Origin: JAGQOZ01 sp041399205
Lineage (GTDB): Bacteria > Planctomycetota > Planctomycetia > Pirellulales > Pirellulaceae
Length of the DNA: 64,000 bases
Direction: 5' to 3'
Assembly (NCBI GenBank): GCA_041399205.1
Contig: JAWKTK010000015.1
Location: 62,001-126,000 of the forward strand
Below, in pieces: positions 19,605 to 31,300 of this stretch. Position 1 is the first letter of the stretch. Each line of letters opens with the position of its first letter. Below the pieces are notes generated by a model. It was not told where the DNA came from and ran no database searches. It saw only the letters and a program-made list of their open reading frames with translations. Position numbers and translations under genes: made by a program.

Positions 19605-21827
19605 ATGCGTACTTCGCCACCACGGTACCAAGCATTTATGTTGTTTGCGGCGCTGCTATTGGTTGCTAGTTGGTTGTCCAATGCAGCACGATCCCAGAAT
19701 GCGGCGAACGCTGAACGCTCGCGTTGGTTTGAACGTGCCATCGTGGGTATGGAAGTCGGTCCGACAGGGGCTCAGTTCGGTCACAGCGATCCGACCGACG
19801 AACGGTATTGCCGGAATTGGAACGGTCAGGACATCGTTCAAAAGTGCGTGGAAGCGAATGCCGAATATCTCGTATTGTGGCTGCGTGACGGCGACTTCGC
19901 CTATTACAACTCAAAGCTATTGCCAAAAGCCCCAGGACTCGGCAACCGCGATCCTCTTCGCGCAGCATTGGACGAGGCCGCTAAGCATAACCTGCCAATC
20001 ATTTCGTATTGCGTCGTGCAGCAAGGCGGCATTTATCTACAAGATCATCCGCAGTGGAAGATGCGTGACGCGGAAGGGAATCAGATTGGCCGGTTCTGTT
20101 ACAATTCCGGTTATCTAGAAGCCATGAAACAACTGGTTGCCGAACAGCTTGCCTACGGCATCGACGGTTTTCATATAGACATGCTGGACCAGGGATTTGG
20201 TAAGCCGTACGGATGTTGGTGCGACACGTGTCGCGAGAAGTTCCGCGCCGAATACGGCCACTCCATGCCCACTGGCGTAACATGGGATAAGGCGTGGGAC
20301 AAAATGCTGGAGTTTCGTTATGCGTCCAGCGAACGCTTTGAAAAAGAGCTGACTCGTTACATTCGATCGCTCAATCCCAACGCGACGGTCGACTACAACT
20401 ACCATGGCAATCCTCCGTTTTCGTTCGAAGTTGGCCAGCGTCCCGTGCAGCACGCGCGCAATGGAGACTTTGTCACGGGCGAAACCGGCGTGTGGGGCTT
20501 CAGCGCGTTAGGCGTTGGGTTGAACGCAGAATTTTATCGAGCGGCCACGCCGGGCGTGCCGTTTCAAGTGGCAATCCAACGAGGCGTGCGGATGTATCAC
20601 GATCAGACCACGCGTCCGCTACACGATATGCGCTGGGAAACACTCACGCTGTTGGCCCACGGAGCGTTCGTGACCATGATCGACAAGACCGCGTTCGACG
20701 GTTCGCTGGATCCGGTGGCCTACCAACGCATGGGCCAAGTGCTGGCCGAAGCCCAAGCGAAACGAACGCACTTTGGACACAAACCTGTCGTCGACATTGG
20801 ACTCTACTTCAGCAGTCGCACGCGTGACTGGATTGGACGCGAAGAAGCCGCAAAGTACTTTAAATGTTTTCAAGGTGCTCATCAAGCCTGTGTGATGGAA
20901 CATCTGCAATTCGGCGTCATCCTGGACGAAAACGTGACGCTGGACACGCTGCAACTGTTTCCCGTAGTTTGCCTTCCAAATGTCGCGATCATCTCCGAAC
21001 GAGAAGCGGACCTGTTTCGTCGCTACGTTCGCGACGGCGGCAAACTGCTGATCACCGGCCACCCCGGTCAATTCGACGAACTGGGAAATCCACTGCGAAA
21101 TTCCGTCTTGGAAGATCTGATTGGAGCACGTGTGGTGGAACGTTTGGAATCGGAAGACAATTGGATCAGTGTTGGTGGTATTTCATCAGACAATCTTCAG
21201 GAACAGGCTATTGCGGACGAATTGCAAATTGACTGGCCCTTTTTGATTAAAGGCCCGGCGACCGTTTATAGGCCAACAACGGCTACTGGACTGGGCAAGC
21301 TCTACAAGCCACACCGTACGCAGCGTCAGTTGGAAGGAAAAATGGGCACGGACTGGCCGATGAGTGCCGACGTATCGGTGGGCCCCGCCGTCTTGATCAA
21401 CTCATTCGAAAAGGGCATGGTCGTGACTTGTGCCGGTTCACCCGATTTTGCAACGGCAAGCGAACATGCTCTGGTCGAAGATCGAGTGTTATTTTGCAAC
21501 TTGTTTCGCGCACTGCGGACCAAGCGCCGAGTTGTCGTCGCAGGGCCTGCCAACGTCGAGGCTGTCATTACCGATGACATGAATTCGCGCACGTTGCGAA
21601 TCCACTTGTTGGCATACAACGCCACGCCTCGCACCACGCCGCAAACGAATCGCCCGTATGTCTTGCCGGGAATGATCGAAGACGAACCAATCTACCGCGT
21701 CACAATTTCTGCCGATGGCATGCGCTCGGCCAGCGCGCTCAGCACCACGACTGCCGTTCAACGAGTTGACGACAAAGTCGAAGCGACCATCGAAGGTATT
21801 CACGACGTCATCTTGCTCGAGTACTGA
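19605..21827 (+). CDS. Secreted TIM-barrel glycoside hydrolase-like protein (GHL6 / beta-galactosidase trimerisation type)
   Basis: A 740-residue exported protein. ATG 19605 is set by AAGGAG at 19592-19597. The signal peptide runs to about residue 30 (FMLFAALLLVASWLSNAARS). The barrel (about 45-400) shows IVQKCVEANAEYLVLWLRDGDFAYY, YGIDGFHIDMLDQGFG with a likely catalytic acidic pair, and a Cys-x2-Cys knuckle in GCWCDTCREKF, all characteristic of the hypothetical glycosyl hydrolase 6 group. A Rossmann-like domain (about 400-620) with ISEREADLFRRYVRDGGKLLITG matches the trimerisation domain of GH42-type enzymes, and a beta domain ends the protein. Substrate unknown. It has its own transcript after the terminator at 19568. 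Confidence 0.8.
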   Translation: MRTSPPRYQAFMLFAALLLVASWLSNAARSQNAANAERSRWFERAIVGMEVGPTGAQFGHSDPTDERYCRNWNGQDIVQKCVEANAEYLVLWLRDGDFAYYNSKLLPKAPGLGNRDPLRAALDEAAKHNLPIISYCVVQQGGIYLQDHPQWKMRDAEGNQIGRFCYNSGYLEAMKQLVAEQLAYGIDGFHIDMLDQGFGKPYGCWCDTCREKFRAEYGHSMPTGVTWDKAWDKMLEFRYASSERFEKELTRYIRSLNPNATVDYNYHGNPPFSFEVGQRPVQHARNGDFVTGETGVWGFSALGVGLNAEFYRAATPGVPFQVAIQRGVRMYHDQTTRPLHDMRWETLTLLAHGAFVTMIDKTAFDGSLDPVAYQRMGQVLAEAQAKRTHFGHKPVVDIGLYFSSRTRDWIGREEAAKYFKCFQGAHQACVMEHLQFGVILDENVTLDTLQLFPVVCLPNVAIISEREADLFRRYVRDGGKLLITGHPGQFDELGNPLRNSVLEDLIGARVVERLESEDNWISVGGISSDNLQEQAIADELQIDWPFLIKGPATVYRPTTATGLGKLYKPHRTQRQLEGKMGTDWPMSADVSVGPAVLINSFEKGMVVTCAGSPDFATASEHALVEDRVLFCNLFRALRTKRRVVVAGPANVEAVITDDMNSRTLRIHLLAYNATPRTTPQTNRPYVLPGMIEDEPIYRVTISADGMRSASALSTTTAVQRVDDKVEATIEGIHDVILLEY

Positions 21828-22185
21828 TTGCTGAACGTGGTTCGCACGAATCATCGCTTTATCCGATTGTTGATGCCGGCCTGTAAATCGGCCGTGCATG
21901 TGAATTGCAAGACGACAGGTCCGGAATCAATTGTCCAAAGCGAAAACTGCTGGTGGACGCGAAATGGACTTCGCGAAGCTGTTCTGATCAATTGTTGCGA
22001 GCCTAAGTTCCATCCACCTGAGGGGGGCGCACTTACACGGATTTCGTTGCGCGATTTGTCGCATATCTGTTACAATCGGGCCAAGAGCTGAGTCTCCGAA
22101 TTCGGGCTATTCGCGGCAGAATGTCCCGAAAATCTAAGGTAAAACAGGCGAATGCGCGCTTCGCAGTTAAGTGGGAGAGATACGT
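21828..22185. other. Intergenic leader of the CotH/lamin-tail gene
   Basis: About 360 bp. The only functional element I can support is the GGGAGAGA Shine-Dalgarno sequence at 22173-22180. A short frame at 21828-22091 has no family resemblance. Confidence 0.45.
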
Positions 22186-25100
22186 ATGTCCTTTCGGTTT
22201 GGTCGCAAGAACTCGTCGAATCACAACAAGCGTTTACAAGTTGAAACTTTAGAGCCTCGCGTGGTGCTGGATGCCAGCGTGATTATCAGCGAGTTTATGG
22301 CCAGCAATGACGACGTTCTGTTGGACGAAGACGGCGAAGATTCTGATTGGATCGAGCTTCTAAATGTTACTCCGGAAACCATCAATTTGAACGGTTGGCA
22401 TTTGACGGACGATCCGGATGACTTGAACAAATGGACGCTGCCCGAAGTTTCTCTGAATCCGGGCGAACACCTCTTGGTCTTTGCGTCCGGGAAAGATCGC
22501 GACAACCCCTTGGGAACGTTGCATGCGAATTTCAGTCTCAGCGCCAGCGGAGAATACCTCGCGGTCACTCGGCCCGATCAGTCCATCGATTTTGAAATCG
22601 CGCCGGGGTATCCTCGGCAAGTGACCGACATTTCGTATGGAATTCCGAATGGTGCGGCCGAACAAATCTTGTTGCCGTTGAATTCGCCCGCACAAGTTTT
22701 GGTGCCTACCAATGATGCGTTGGAGCCAGAAGATTTGGCTTCGGGGTTAATTGCCGGCAGTTGGCTTGATCCGGCCTTGGATACGGCGGCGTGGATTCAG
22801 ACTACAACCGGCGTCGGTTTCTATGATGATTCTGAGAATCCCAATCCGAAACCAGGTGACGGGACCGTGATTGCCAATTCCACCACGGAGTTCAATAGTT
22901 TTCAAACGCTGAATAACTGGCGCTACGGGTACTGGGAATCGTCTACTGACACAGACGGTGTCTACAGCGTTGATGATTTTGACGCGTTCAGCTGGACGGG
23001 GCTGAGCACAGTGTCGCCGTTCAATCACTGGGATGGGACCAAGTGGGATTTGGCCGTGGCGCCGAATGTTCCCAACACGGAAATGCGATCCGATGGCGTG
23101 CGGACTTCCGGCACGAATTCCAGCGATGCCGTCCATCATCCTATTCGACGTTGGACATCCGAAGTTACGGGCAGCATTCTGGTTTCTGGAACGCTGAATG
23201 ATTTGGATTCGGCCGGTGATGGAGTGATTGCCAGAATCTTATTGAACGGCAATGAAGTCTATTCGCAAGCCATTAACGGTAACATGGTTTCCTATTCGCG
23301 GATCATGGCCGTCCAACAAGACGATGTCATTGACTTTGTGATTGATCCGGGGCCGGCACAAAACGACATAGGTGACAATACGGAATTCACGGCCGTGATC
23401 GAAGACATCACGGCCATTGTTGGCCCGGACGGTGGTTTGCCGACCATTGCGGATGACGTTTCGGGCGACATTGGTTCGGCAATGCAAGGTCAAGCAACGT
23501 CGGCGTATGTGCGAATTCCGTTCCAAGTAGCCGAAGGAAATCTCAATTCGCTGTTGCTGAATATTCAATACGATGACGGCTTTGTGGCCTATTTGAACGG
23601 CCAAGAGATTGCCGCTCGTAACGCTCCAGAGCTGCCCGCTTGGAATTCTACTTCGTTGGAAGACCGGTCCGCTGTGGACGCGACGGCCGCAGAATCGATC
23701 AACGTCACGGACTACATTGATCTGTTAGTTCCGGGGACGGAAAACGTGTTGATGATCCATGCGCTCAACAGTTCGATCGACAGCGGCGACCTGCTGGTCC
23801 TGCCCGAACTAGTCGCCACGAACTTGCAAATCGAGCTGGGCGAACTGCGTTACTTCGTCACTGCCACGCCAGGCGAATCCAACGGCTTGGGCAGCGCGGA
23901 CGTGGGCCCGGTATTCTATGATCGAACGCATTCGCCACATATACCAGGAACGACCGAGGCAATTGTGGTGACCGCCAATGCGGCCGAGACGTTTGCCGCA
24001 ATTTCAAAGGTGGATCTGCACTACCGAGTCATGTACGACGAAGAAGCCGTGATTGCCATGGTGGACGACGGTTCCGGCAATGACGCGGTAGCCAACGACG
24101 GAATCTACACAGCCACAATTCCGGCCGGTATTGCCACGGATGGACAGATGGTTCGTTGGTACATGACTGCCGAAGACGTCAACGGACAAATCGGTCGGTT
24201 TCCTCGGTTCGAAGACACTAGAAATCAAGAAGAATACTTCGGTACCATTGTCCAAGACGTCGAAACCCAAACCAATTTGCCACACTTGCATTGGTTTGTG
24301 GAATCTCGAGCTCGAGCGATGTCGGGCGGCACGTATGGATCTCTGTGGTACAACGGCGAATTCTACGACAACGTCCGCTTCAGCCTGCACGGTCAATCTT
24401 CGTCTGGCTTTTCGACTGTCAAGAAAAGCATGAACGTCAATCTGCCGGACGATCATCGCTTCACATGGAATCCAGACGAACCGCAAATGAAGAAATTCAA
24501 TTTGCTGACCAATTACGCGGACAAGAGCAAACTGCGGAACACGTTGGGCTACGAACAGCGCAAGATTATTGGTGATCCGTATCATTTGGCCGAATCAGTG
24601 CGAGTAAACCTGAACGGTGAATTTTTTGCGGTATATGATTTTGTCGAAGATGGTGACAACCGCTGGCTAGAACGGTTGGGCATGGATCCCGAAGGCGCGT
24701 TGTACAAAATGTACAACAGCTTTGATACCGCTACCGGCGAAAAGAAAACGCGACGCGATGAAAATACGCAAGACTTGCGAGACGCCGTGGCGGGAACTCG
24801 TCTGACTGGAGACGACTTGAATCATTTCCTGTTCGACAACATCAATATCCCAGCCATGGTCAACTACTTGGTAGGCTTTGCCATGACGTCCAACCGTGAT
24901 TGTTGTCACAAGAACTACTATGCTTTCCGCGATACCAACGGAACGGGCGAATGGCAGTTCATGCCCTGGGACGTGGACCTTAGCCAAGGCCGTAACTGGG
25001 TCGGTGGTCTAGCGTACTTTGATGACACGATCACCTACAACAATCCGCTGTTCATGGCCAGCAACAATGCGTTGGTGTCTGACTTGTACGCCACGGATGG

Positions 25101-28100
25101 TTTCCGAGACATGTACCTGCGGCGTCTGCGATCTCTGATGGATGCCTACGTCAAGCCGCCCGGCACGCCGTACGAAGACTTGCCGTTGGAAACGCGAGTG
25201 GACGAATTGGTCCAGTATATGTGGGACGACGCTCAACTGGACAACGACAAGAATCCTTCCAACTGGGGCCAGACTGGTTTTCAGACGTTCCAAGAAGCGA
25301 CGGACATTATCAAGAACGAATATTCCGCTCCGCGACGCGAATGGTTGTATTCGCAGGTTCAGCCCGACACCAGTCACATCACTGTGCTCCTGTCTGGCGA
25401 TGTCGGTGCCCTGCCGCTGAAGTATTTGGTGCCGTCGGATAATTCGCTGGGCAATTCTTGGACCGCGCCAGACTTCAATGACGCATCTTGGTCTGACGGA
25501 ACGACCGGAATTGGATTGGAAACCTCCACTCGAGGCGGTTATGAAGACCTATTGGGTACGGACATTGAAGAAGAGATGATCGGCCGCACGTCTGTCTTTG
25601 TTCGCAGCTCGTTCAATCTAGATTCGCTGGACGACATTGACGAATTGACATTGCGCATGAAATTCGACGATGGCTTTATCGCCTACATCAACGGCGTGGA
25701 AGTCCATCGAGAAAACATTGACGAAGGCGTCAGCGGCTTCGATATCACAGCAGACGGCAATTCGGATCGCTTTGCCGTGGAATATGAAAACTTTGATATT
25801 TCGAATTTCATCAGCACACTACGAGTCGGCGAAAACGTGTTGGCCATTCAAGCGGTCAATCAATCGGCAACCAGTAACGACATGCTGATGATTCCGGAAA
25901 TAGTGGAAGGGATTGTGCCTAATTCCTCGGGAGAAATTCCTGCCGCTCAAAACGGTAATCCGCAGATCACAATCACCGAAATTGACTTCAATCCTGTTAG
26001 CGGCAACCAGGACGAAGAATACATCAAGCTGACCAACAACAATAGCTTTGCTGTCGACATCAGCGGTTGGACGTTGCAAGGCGGAGTCGATATGACATTC
26101 CGTCCCGGTACAGTTCTGCCGTCCGGTTGGTCCGTGTACGCCGTGGCCGATGCCAAGTCGTTCCGAGCTCGTGCGGAAGGCCCGTCGGGCAACCAAGGTC
26201 TGTTTGTTCATGGCAACTATGAAGGTAGCCTAAGCAACTACGGTGAAACGTTGGTTCTGTCGGGCAGTGACGGCGCGGAAGTCACTTCGTTTACCTACGA
26301 AGGACAACCCACGGTCACTCAGGAATCGCTGCGAATCACCGAAATCATGTACAACCCGTTAGGCCCCAGCGCCGCCGAACTGGCCGTCAATCCGGAATGG
26401 ACGGCCGACGATTTTGAATTCATCGAATTGCAAAACACTTCGTCCACAGAAACGCTGGATTTAACTGGCGTGACGTTTGTCGGCGGTATTGATTTCAACT
26501 TTACGGATAGTCAGATCACCAGCTTGGCGCCAGGCGCACGAGTCTTAGTCGTGCAAGACTTGGCCGCCTTTACGGCTCGCTATGACGCCGCGGCCGTCGC
26601 CAAAGTGGCCGGCGAATTCGCCAACTTTACCGGACTTCGCAACAGTCAAGAAACCATCAAGTTGAACGACGCCACGGGATCAACCGTGCAAGAATTCGAC
26701 TATTCAGATGATGTGGATCGAGGCTGGTCGTTCTTGGCAGATGGGAATGGTGCTTCGCTGGAAGTAGTCTCCACCGGCGGAGATTACGGAAGTGTCGCCA
26801 ACTGGCAAGGTAGCCAACGCATTGGCGGCACGCCGGGAACGACAGATTCGTCCGCCGCTTCTGCGTTGATCATCAATGAAGTGCACGCCAGGACCAATGC
26901 TCCAGACGTGGACGCCATTGAACTTTACAATCGTGGTAGCCAACCGCTTGCTCTGAATCAGTATTACTTGGGCGATGCCGCGGACAGTATCCAGTCGTTA
27001 GCGGCCTATCAAATTCCCAGCACCACTTTGCCGGCTGGCGGTTATCTGGTCATTCGCCGAGACGACTTGGGATTTGGACTGGCCGGTAGCGGTGACCAAG
27101 TCTATTTGACTCGGGGAACCACTGCTGGGCCAACGCACTTTGTGGACGCGATTGACTATCCCGCGTTGCAAGCGGGCCGAACCTACGGACGTTCGCCGAA
27201 TGGAGCCGACGTCTGGACGCAGCTGTCCAGTCCCACTCTGGGCGCAGAAAACGCTGCACCGTTTGTCGATAGCGTGATCATTGCCGAAGTGAATTATCAT
27301 CCCGCGGCGCCGTCGGCGGCAGCGCTGGCCATCGATCCCACGTTAGATCGGAATGATTTGGAGTTTGTAGAACTTCATAACCGCAGCAATGCCGCGGTGG
27401 ATGTTTCGCAGTGGCGAATTCGAGGTGACGTGGGATTCGACTTCCCGGCTGGCACGGTCCTTGCGGCTGGCGACAGCCTAGTGGTAACGCGTTTCAATCC
27501 CGCCAACCCCGAAAATGCCGTTCGCCTATCGGCCTTTATGACGCATTACGGATTGAATAACGCCAACAAGTTGATTGGCGGATTTAGCGGTTCGCTGAAC
27601 GATGGTGGTGATCGAGTGACCTTGCAGCGATCGGAATTGGTCGAAGGCGTGCTACAGCATGTGCTGGCCGACCAAGTCCGTTTTACGGATTCGACACCTT
27701 GGCCGATCGCAGCGGATGGCGAAGGAGCTTCGTTGAATCGAACGGCAGCCGACGTGTTGGGTGATAGCCCAATCAGTTGGGTTGCCGCATCACCGACGCC
27801 CACGGCGGCCAATTTCGGCGGCTCGAATCCAGCCGATTTCAATGGCGACGGCCAGCTGACCGCCGCAGATATTGACCTGTTTGGCCAAGCACTGCGTTCA
27901 CCAAATCCAGCTTCCCAATTCGATTTGAACGGTGACGGACAAGTGGACGAAGCGGATCGAGATGATTTGATCTTCAACCGCTTTGGCACGACGTACGGAG
28001 ATTCCAATCTAGACGGCCGATTCAATTCTGCCGATTTGGTTGCTATCTTTGTCGCTGGAGAATTTGAAGACGGTATCGCTGGTAATTCCGGCTGGGCGGA

Positions 28101-28319
28101 AGGGGACTGGAACCTGGACGGCGATTTTGGCACCGGCGATTTGGTGGCTGCCTTTGTTGCAGGTGGATATCAAGCCAATGCAGCGCCCAAGTGCAATTGC
28201 ATGACATTGCCTTTGCGGACTTGGAGGACGATATTTGGCACAAGCCGCTTAAGAACAAGAACAGCAAGCAAGTAGATGACCTAGTGGCAGACTTGCTGGC
28301 AGATCGTATTGAAGTGTAG
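22186..28319 (+). CDS. Giant LEPR-motif protein with CotH kinase-like, lamin-tail and dockerin domains (C-terminal frameshift)
   Basis: Exported protein of about 2040 residues. ATG 22186 lies just after GGGAGAGA; an in-frame GTG at 22171 is less likely. Residues 20-31 carry VETLEPRVVLDAS, the LEPR motif. A lamin-tail domain follows (IISEFMASNDDVLLDEDGED). The CotH-like region (about residues 690-1050, bases 24260-25350) includes KKFNLLTNYADKSKLRN, LNGEFFAVYDFVEDGDNRWL and MPWDVDLSQGRNW, the pseudokinase Asp-rich motif. At least four more lamin-tail domains (ITEIDFNP, ITEIMYNPLGP, INEVHARTNA, IAEVNYHPAAP) precede dockerin pairs at 27830-28160. The annotated frame ends at 28275 with a spurious tail. 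One base added near 28185 continues the protein as HDIAFADLEDDIWHKPLKNK to a stop at 28319. Confidence 0.87.
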
Positions 28320-28376
28320 CGCAGAGGTCTGAGGCAACTCCGACGGCGCGGGAGTGGACCGCCACCGTGTTCAATT

Positions 28377-31300
28377 TTACGCGGTGGCGAGTTCGCTCGT
28401 TTCGTCCGATTCGTGCATTTCGTCATGTTCGCTGGTATCATGCCGTGAAACCATGGCGTCCAGCGATTCGTCGTCTTCGTCATCTAGATTGCCAAGCTGC
28501 CCTAAGATTGGTAGTGGATCGACTAACGTCCACGCGGGCATTTGCGCTAACAGACTGCTTAGAATCAGGCCACTACGAACTGTCCACAACAGATAGCCCA
28601 CCGTGAATGACGAAGTCAGGCCGAGTGTAGCGGTGGAAAATACCAGCTCTTCATGCGTTTGTTCATTGAGCACATGTCTGCGAATGTCATCCACCGAATC
28701 CCAGACGACGCGTTGCATCTGTCTTAGTTGATTGGTCTGCACGTCATAGGCGTACGATCGAATCAGAATAGTGCTGTCGTTCCCAATGGTTTCAGATTGA
28801 TCGTTCTGGCGACCGGTCGTGTTGTACGCGGCGGGCGATATCGTTTCGTCTAGGGATGCGGTTTGGCTGGCCAGCGAGGTTGTTGTCATCATGGTTTCAG
28901 GCAGTGAAACGACATTTTCCTTCTGCGCTACAGCGGAACTTTGAGTTGCGGGGCGAACCGATGCAGGTGGTTCGGCGTTGGGCGGACGAATGGCCGATGC
29001 AGGAGTTTCCACGTTCGGTTCAGCCGAAGAAGCATCTTCGTTCTTGGCCGTTGTGGAATTCTGCGTTTCATCTGGTGGCGCGATCGTGGTTGGTCCGTTG
29101 ATCGAAAAGACGTCCAGTCGAATGGTACCTAACGTTGATTCAGTTCCGTCAAAAACGCGGAACTGAATTTCTTCTCGTCCAAAGAAATCAGCATGCGCCG
29201 TGTAAGTGAATTCGCCGTTCTGCTGCCAATTGACAGTACCGTTGACGGGCTCGGTGACGATAAGAAACGTCAGTGTATCTCCGTCCGCATCGGATGCCAC
29301 TAGCGCGGCGTTGCCTTGGATGGTTTCGCCTGCACTAAGCAACAGATTCAAGTTCTGGACCACTGGCGCTTCATTCGTGGAATAGACCACAATCTGGCCA
29401 ACAGCATCGACAAACGCGCCATCCGGATCGGTCGCTCGAATAACAAACGTACTCGATCCAACCGCGTTCGCAGCAAAATCGACGGCCAATACGCCGGTGG
29501 TCGAATTCAGTGACGCGATGGTCAACGCGGGATTGGAATTCGACACAATACTATAGGTCAAAGCCGTATTGTCGACGTCGTGAAAACGGTTGGCAACGTT
29601 CAGGTATCGCGTGTCAGAGTTCTTCTCTATGTGGACGGTGCCCAGTCCCGTTGTTGTGGGATCGTCATTGACCGGTTGTACGTCCAAGACAAAACTGGTG
29701 GTCGCGGTATCTTGTCCATCGGAAACGGTCACGGTGATGGTCACGGCGCCAAAGGCGTTGCCGACTGGCGATAGCCGGATCCCTTGGAGCGAACCGCCAC
29801 TGTGGACCAACGCAATCCCGCTGGGCGCTACGATGGAAGTGTCACTCGAAGTGACCTGAACCGCCATGCTGTTTTCCAGGCCTTCAGGATCGACAATCAC
29901 GACCGGAATCAATCCCGTTTGACTATCTTCGCTGACAACTTGATTGGCGATGGCGTTGATCGTATGCGGTTCATTGGCATTCGCCACGTTCAGCGTGTAG
30001 TCCACAAAGTCGTCCGGTGTGCCGCCAACGGTCGTGTCGTCCAAGTTGATGCGAACCGCATGCGACGTGGCGCTTTCGTAATCTAAAGTCGCACCCGCTT
30101 TGATACGAAGTTGATTGCCGACAATTTCAAAGATTGTGTCGCCAGCCAGTGACAGCAAATTAGTGCCCAGTGCGTCATCGTCAATCACAATATCCGCCAC
30201 CACTTGGCCGGCCGTCAGATTGGCCGATTCAGATAACGAACTGACGACATTGGTCAGTGACACCGTTGGCGCTTCGTTCTGATCTTGAATGTGAATGGTG
30301 AAGGCGTCTGCATCATCGGAATTTCCGCCCAACGAACTATCGTCTACTACAACACTGACATTGTAGGACGACTTGGCTTCAAAGTTGGGCGTCAAGTTAT
30401 TGGCTAACTGGACTTGATTGCCCATGATGACAAAGCGACCGGCGTCAGAACCGGTCAAGCGGACCGAGTTCGTCCCCAGAGCGTCATCCGTTACGGTGAA
30501 TGTCGCAACCGTGGTGCCAGCGGCATAGACGGTGTTTTCGCTCATTGCGGTGATCGTCGAAGTCAGCGCAATGCTGGGCAATTCGTTTTGGTCTTGGACC
30601 TGAATCGTAAACGATTCGTCGTGAAATTCGCCCGCGTTATCGGTCACTCGGAGCGTGACTTCATATGACGCCTTCGCTTCAAAGTCCAGAACGCCGTCGG
30701 CCAGGACCAGACGATCATTGTTTGTACCCGCAATCCAAAACTTGCTGGCGTCGGCACCACCTGCAATCGAATAGAACAACGCGTCTCCGTCCGGATCGGC
30801 TCCAGAGATCGTGGCCACAACGTGGCCTCCCGTAGTGTCCGTGTTTTCCATCACCGTGACGTTGCTCAGGCTCAGATCAATCGGCGCGTTATTGGCAAGG
30901 TTGGTAGTGGTAAGCGTCAGTGCTGAAAGGAGTTCTGAAGTGGTGGATAATCCCAGGTCGGTTGTGTCCAAAACAGTGGAAGTCGTACCGCTGGTTCCAC
31001 CGCCTAATTCGGTATCCGAAAATTCGACCGCCGTTATGCCGTGACCAAACCGAAACAACATCGTTCCAGCCGCAAAGAATTGGTTCGTCAGTGACGAATC
31101 GACTTCGACCACATCAATGCCTCCACCGGACGTGAGCCCGAGCGAGTCCAGGTCCAGTAGCACCTGTTCCGTGAACGTCGAATTCAAGCCAGTGTCGTCC
31201 ACGGACATGACGTACACGTCATTCGATCCCGCTTTTGTGTAGACCAATTGGCCAGCGTGAAGTATCGTTCCGCCGACGACCGTGTCCGCTTCAACGAGCG

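Noticed and set aside
28377..28480. A separate short gene between the two giant genes
   Set aside because: The span is the acidic C-terminal tail of the minus-strand protein and fits its frame.
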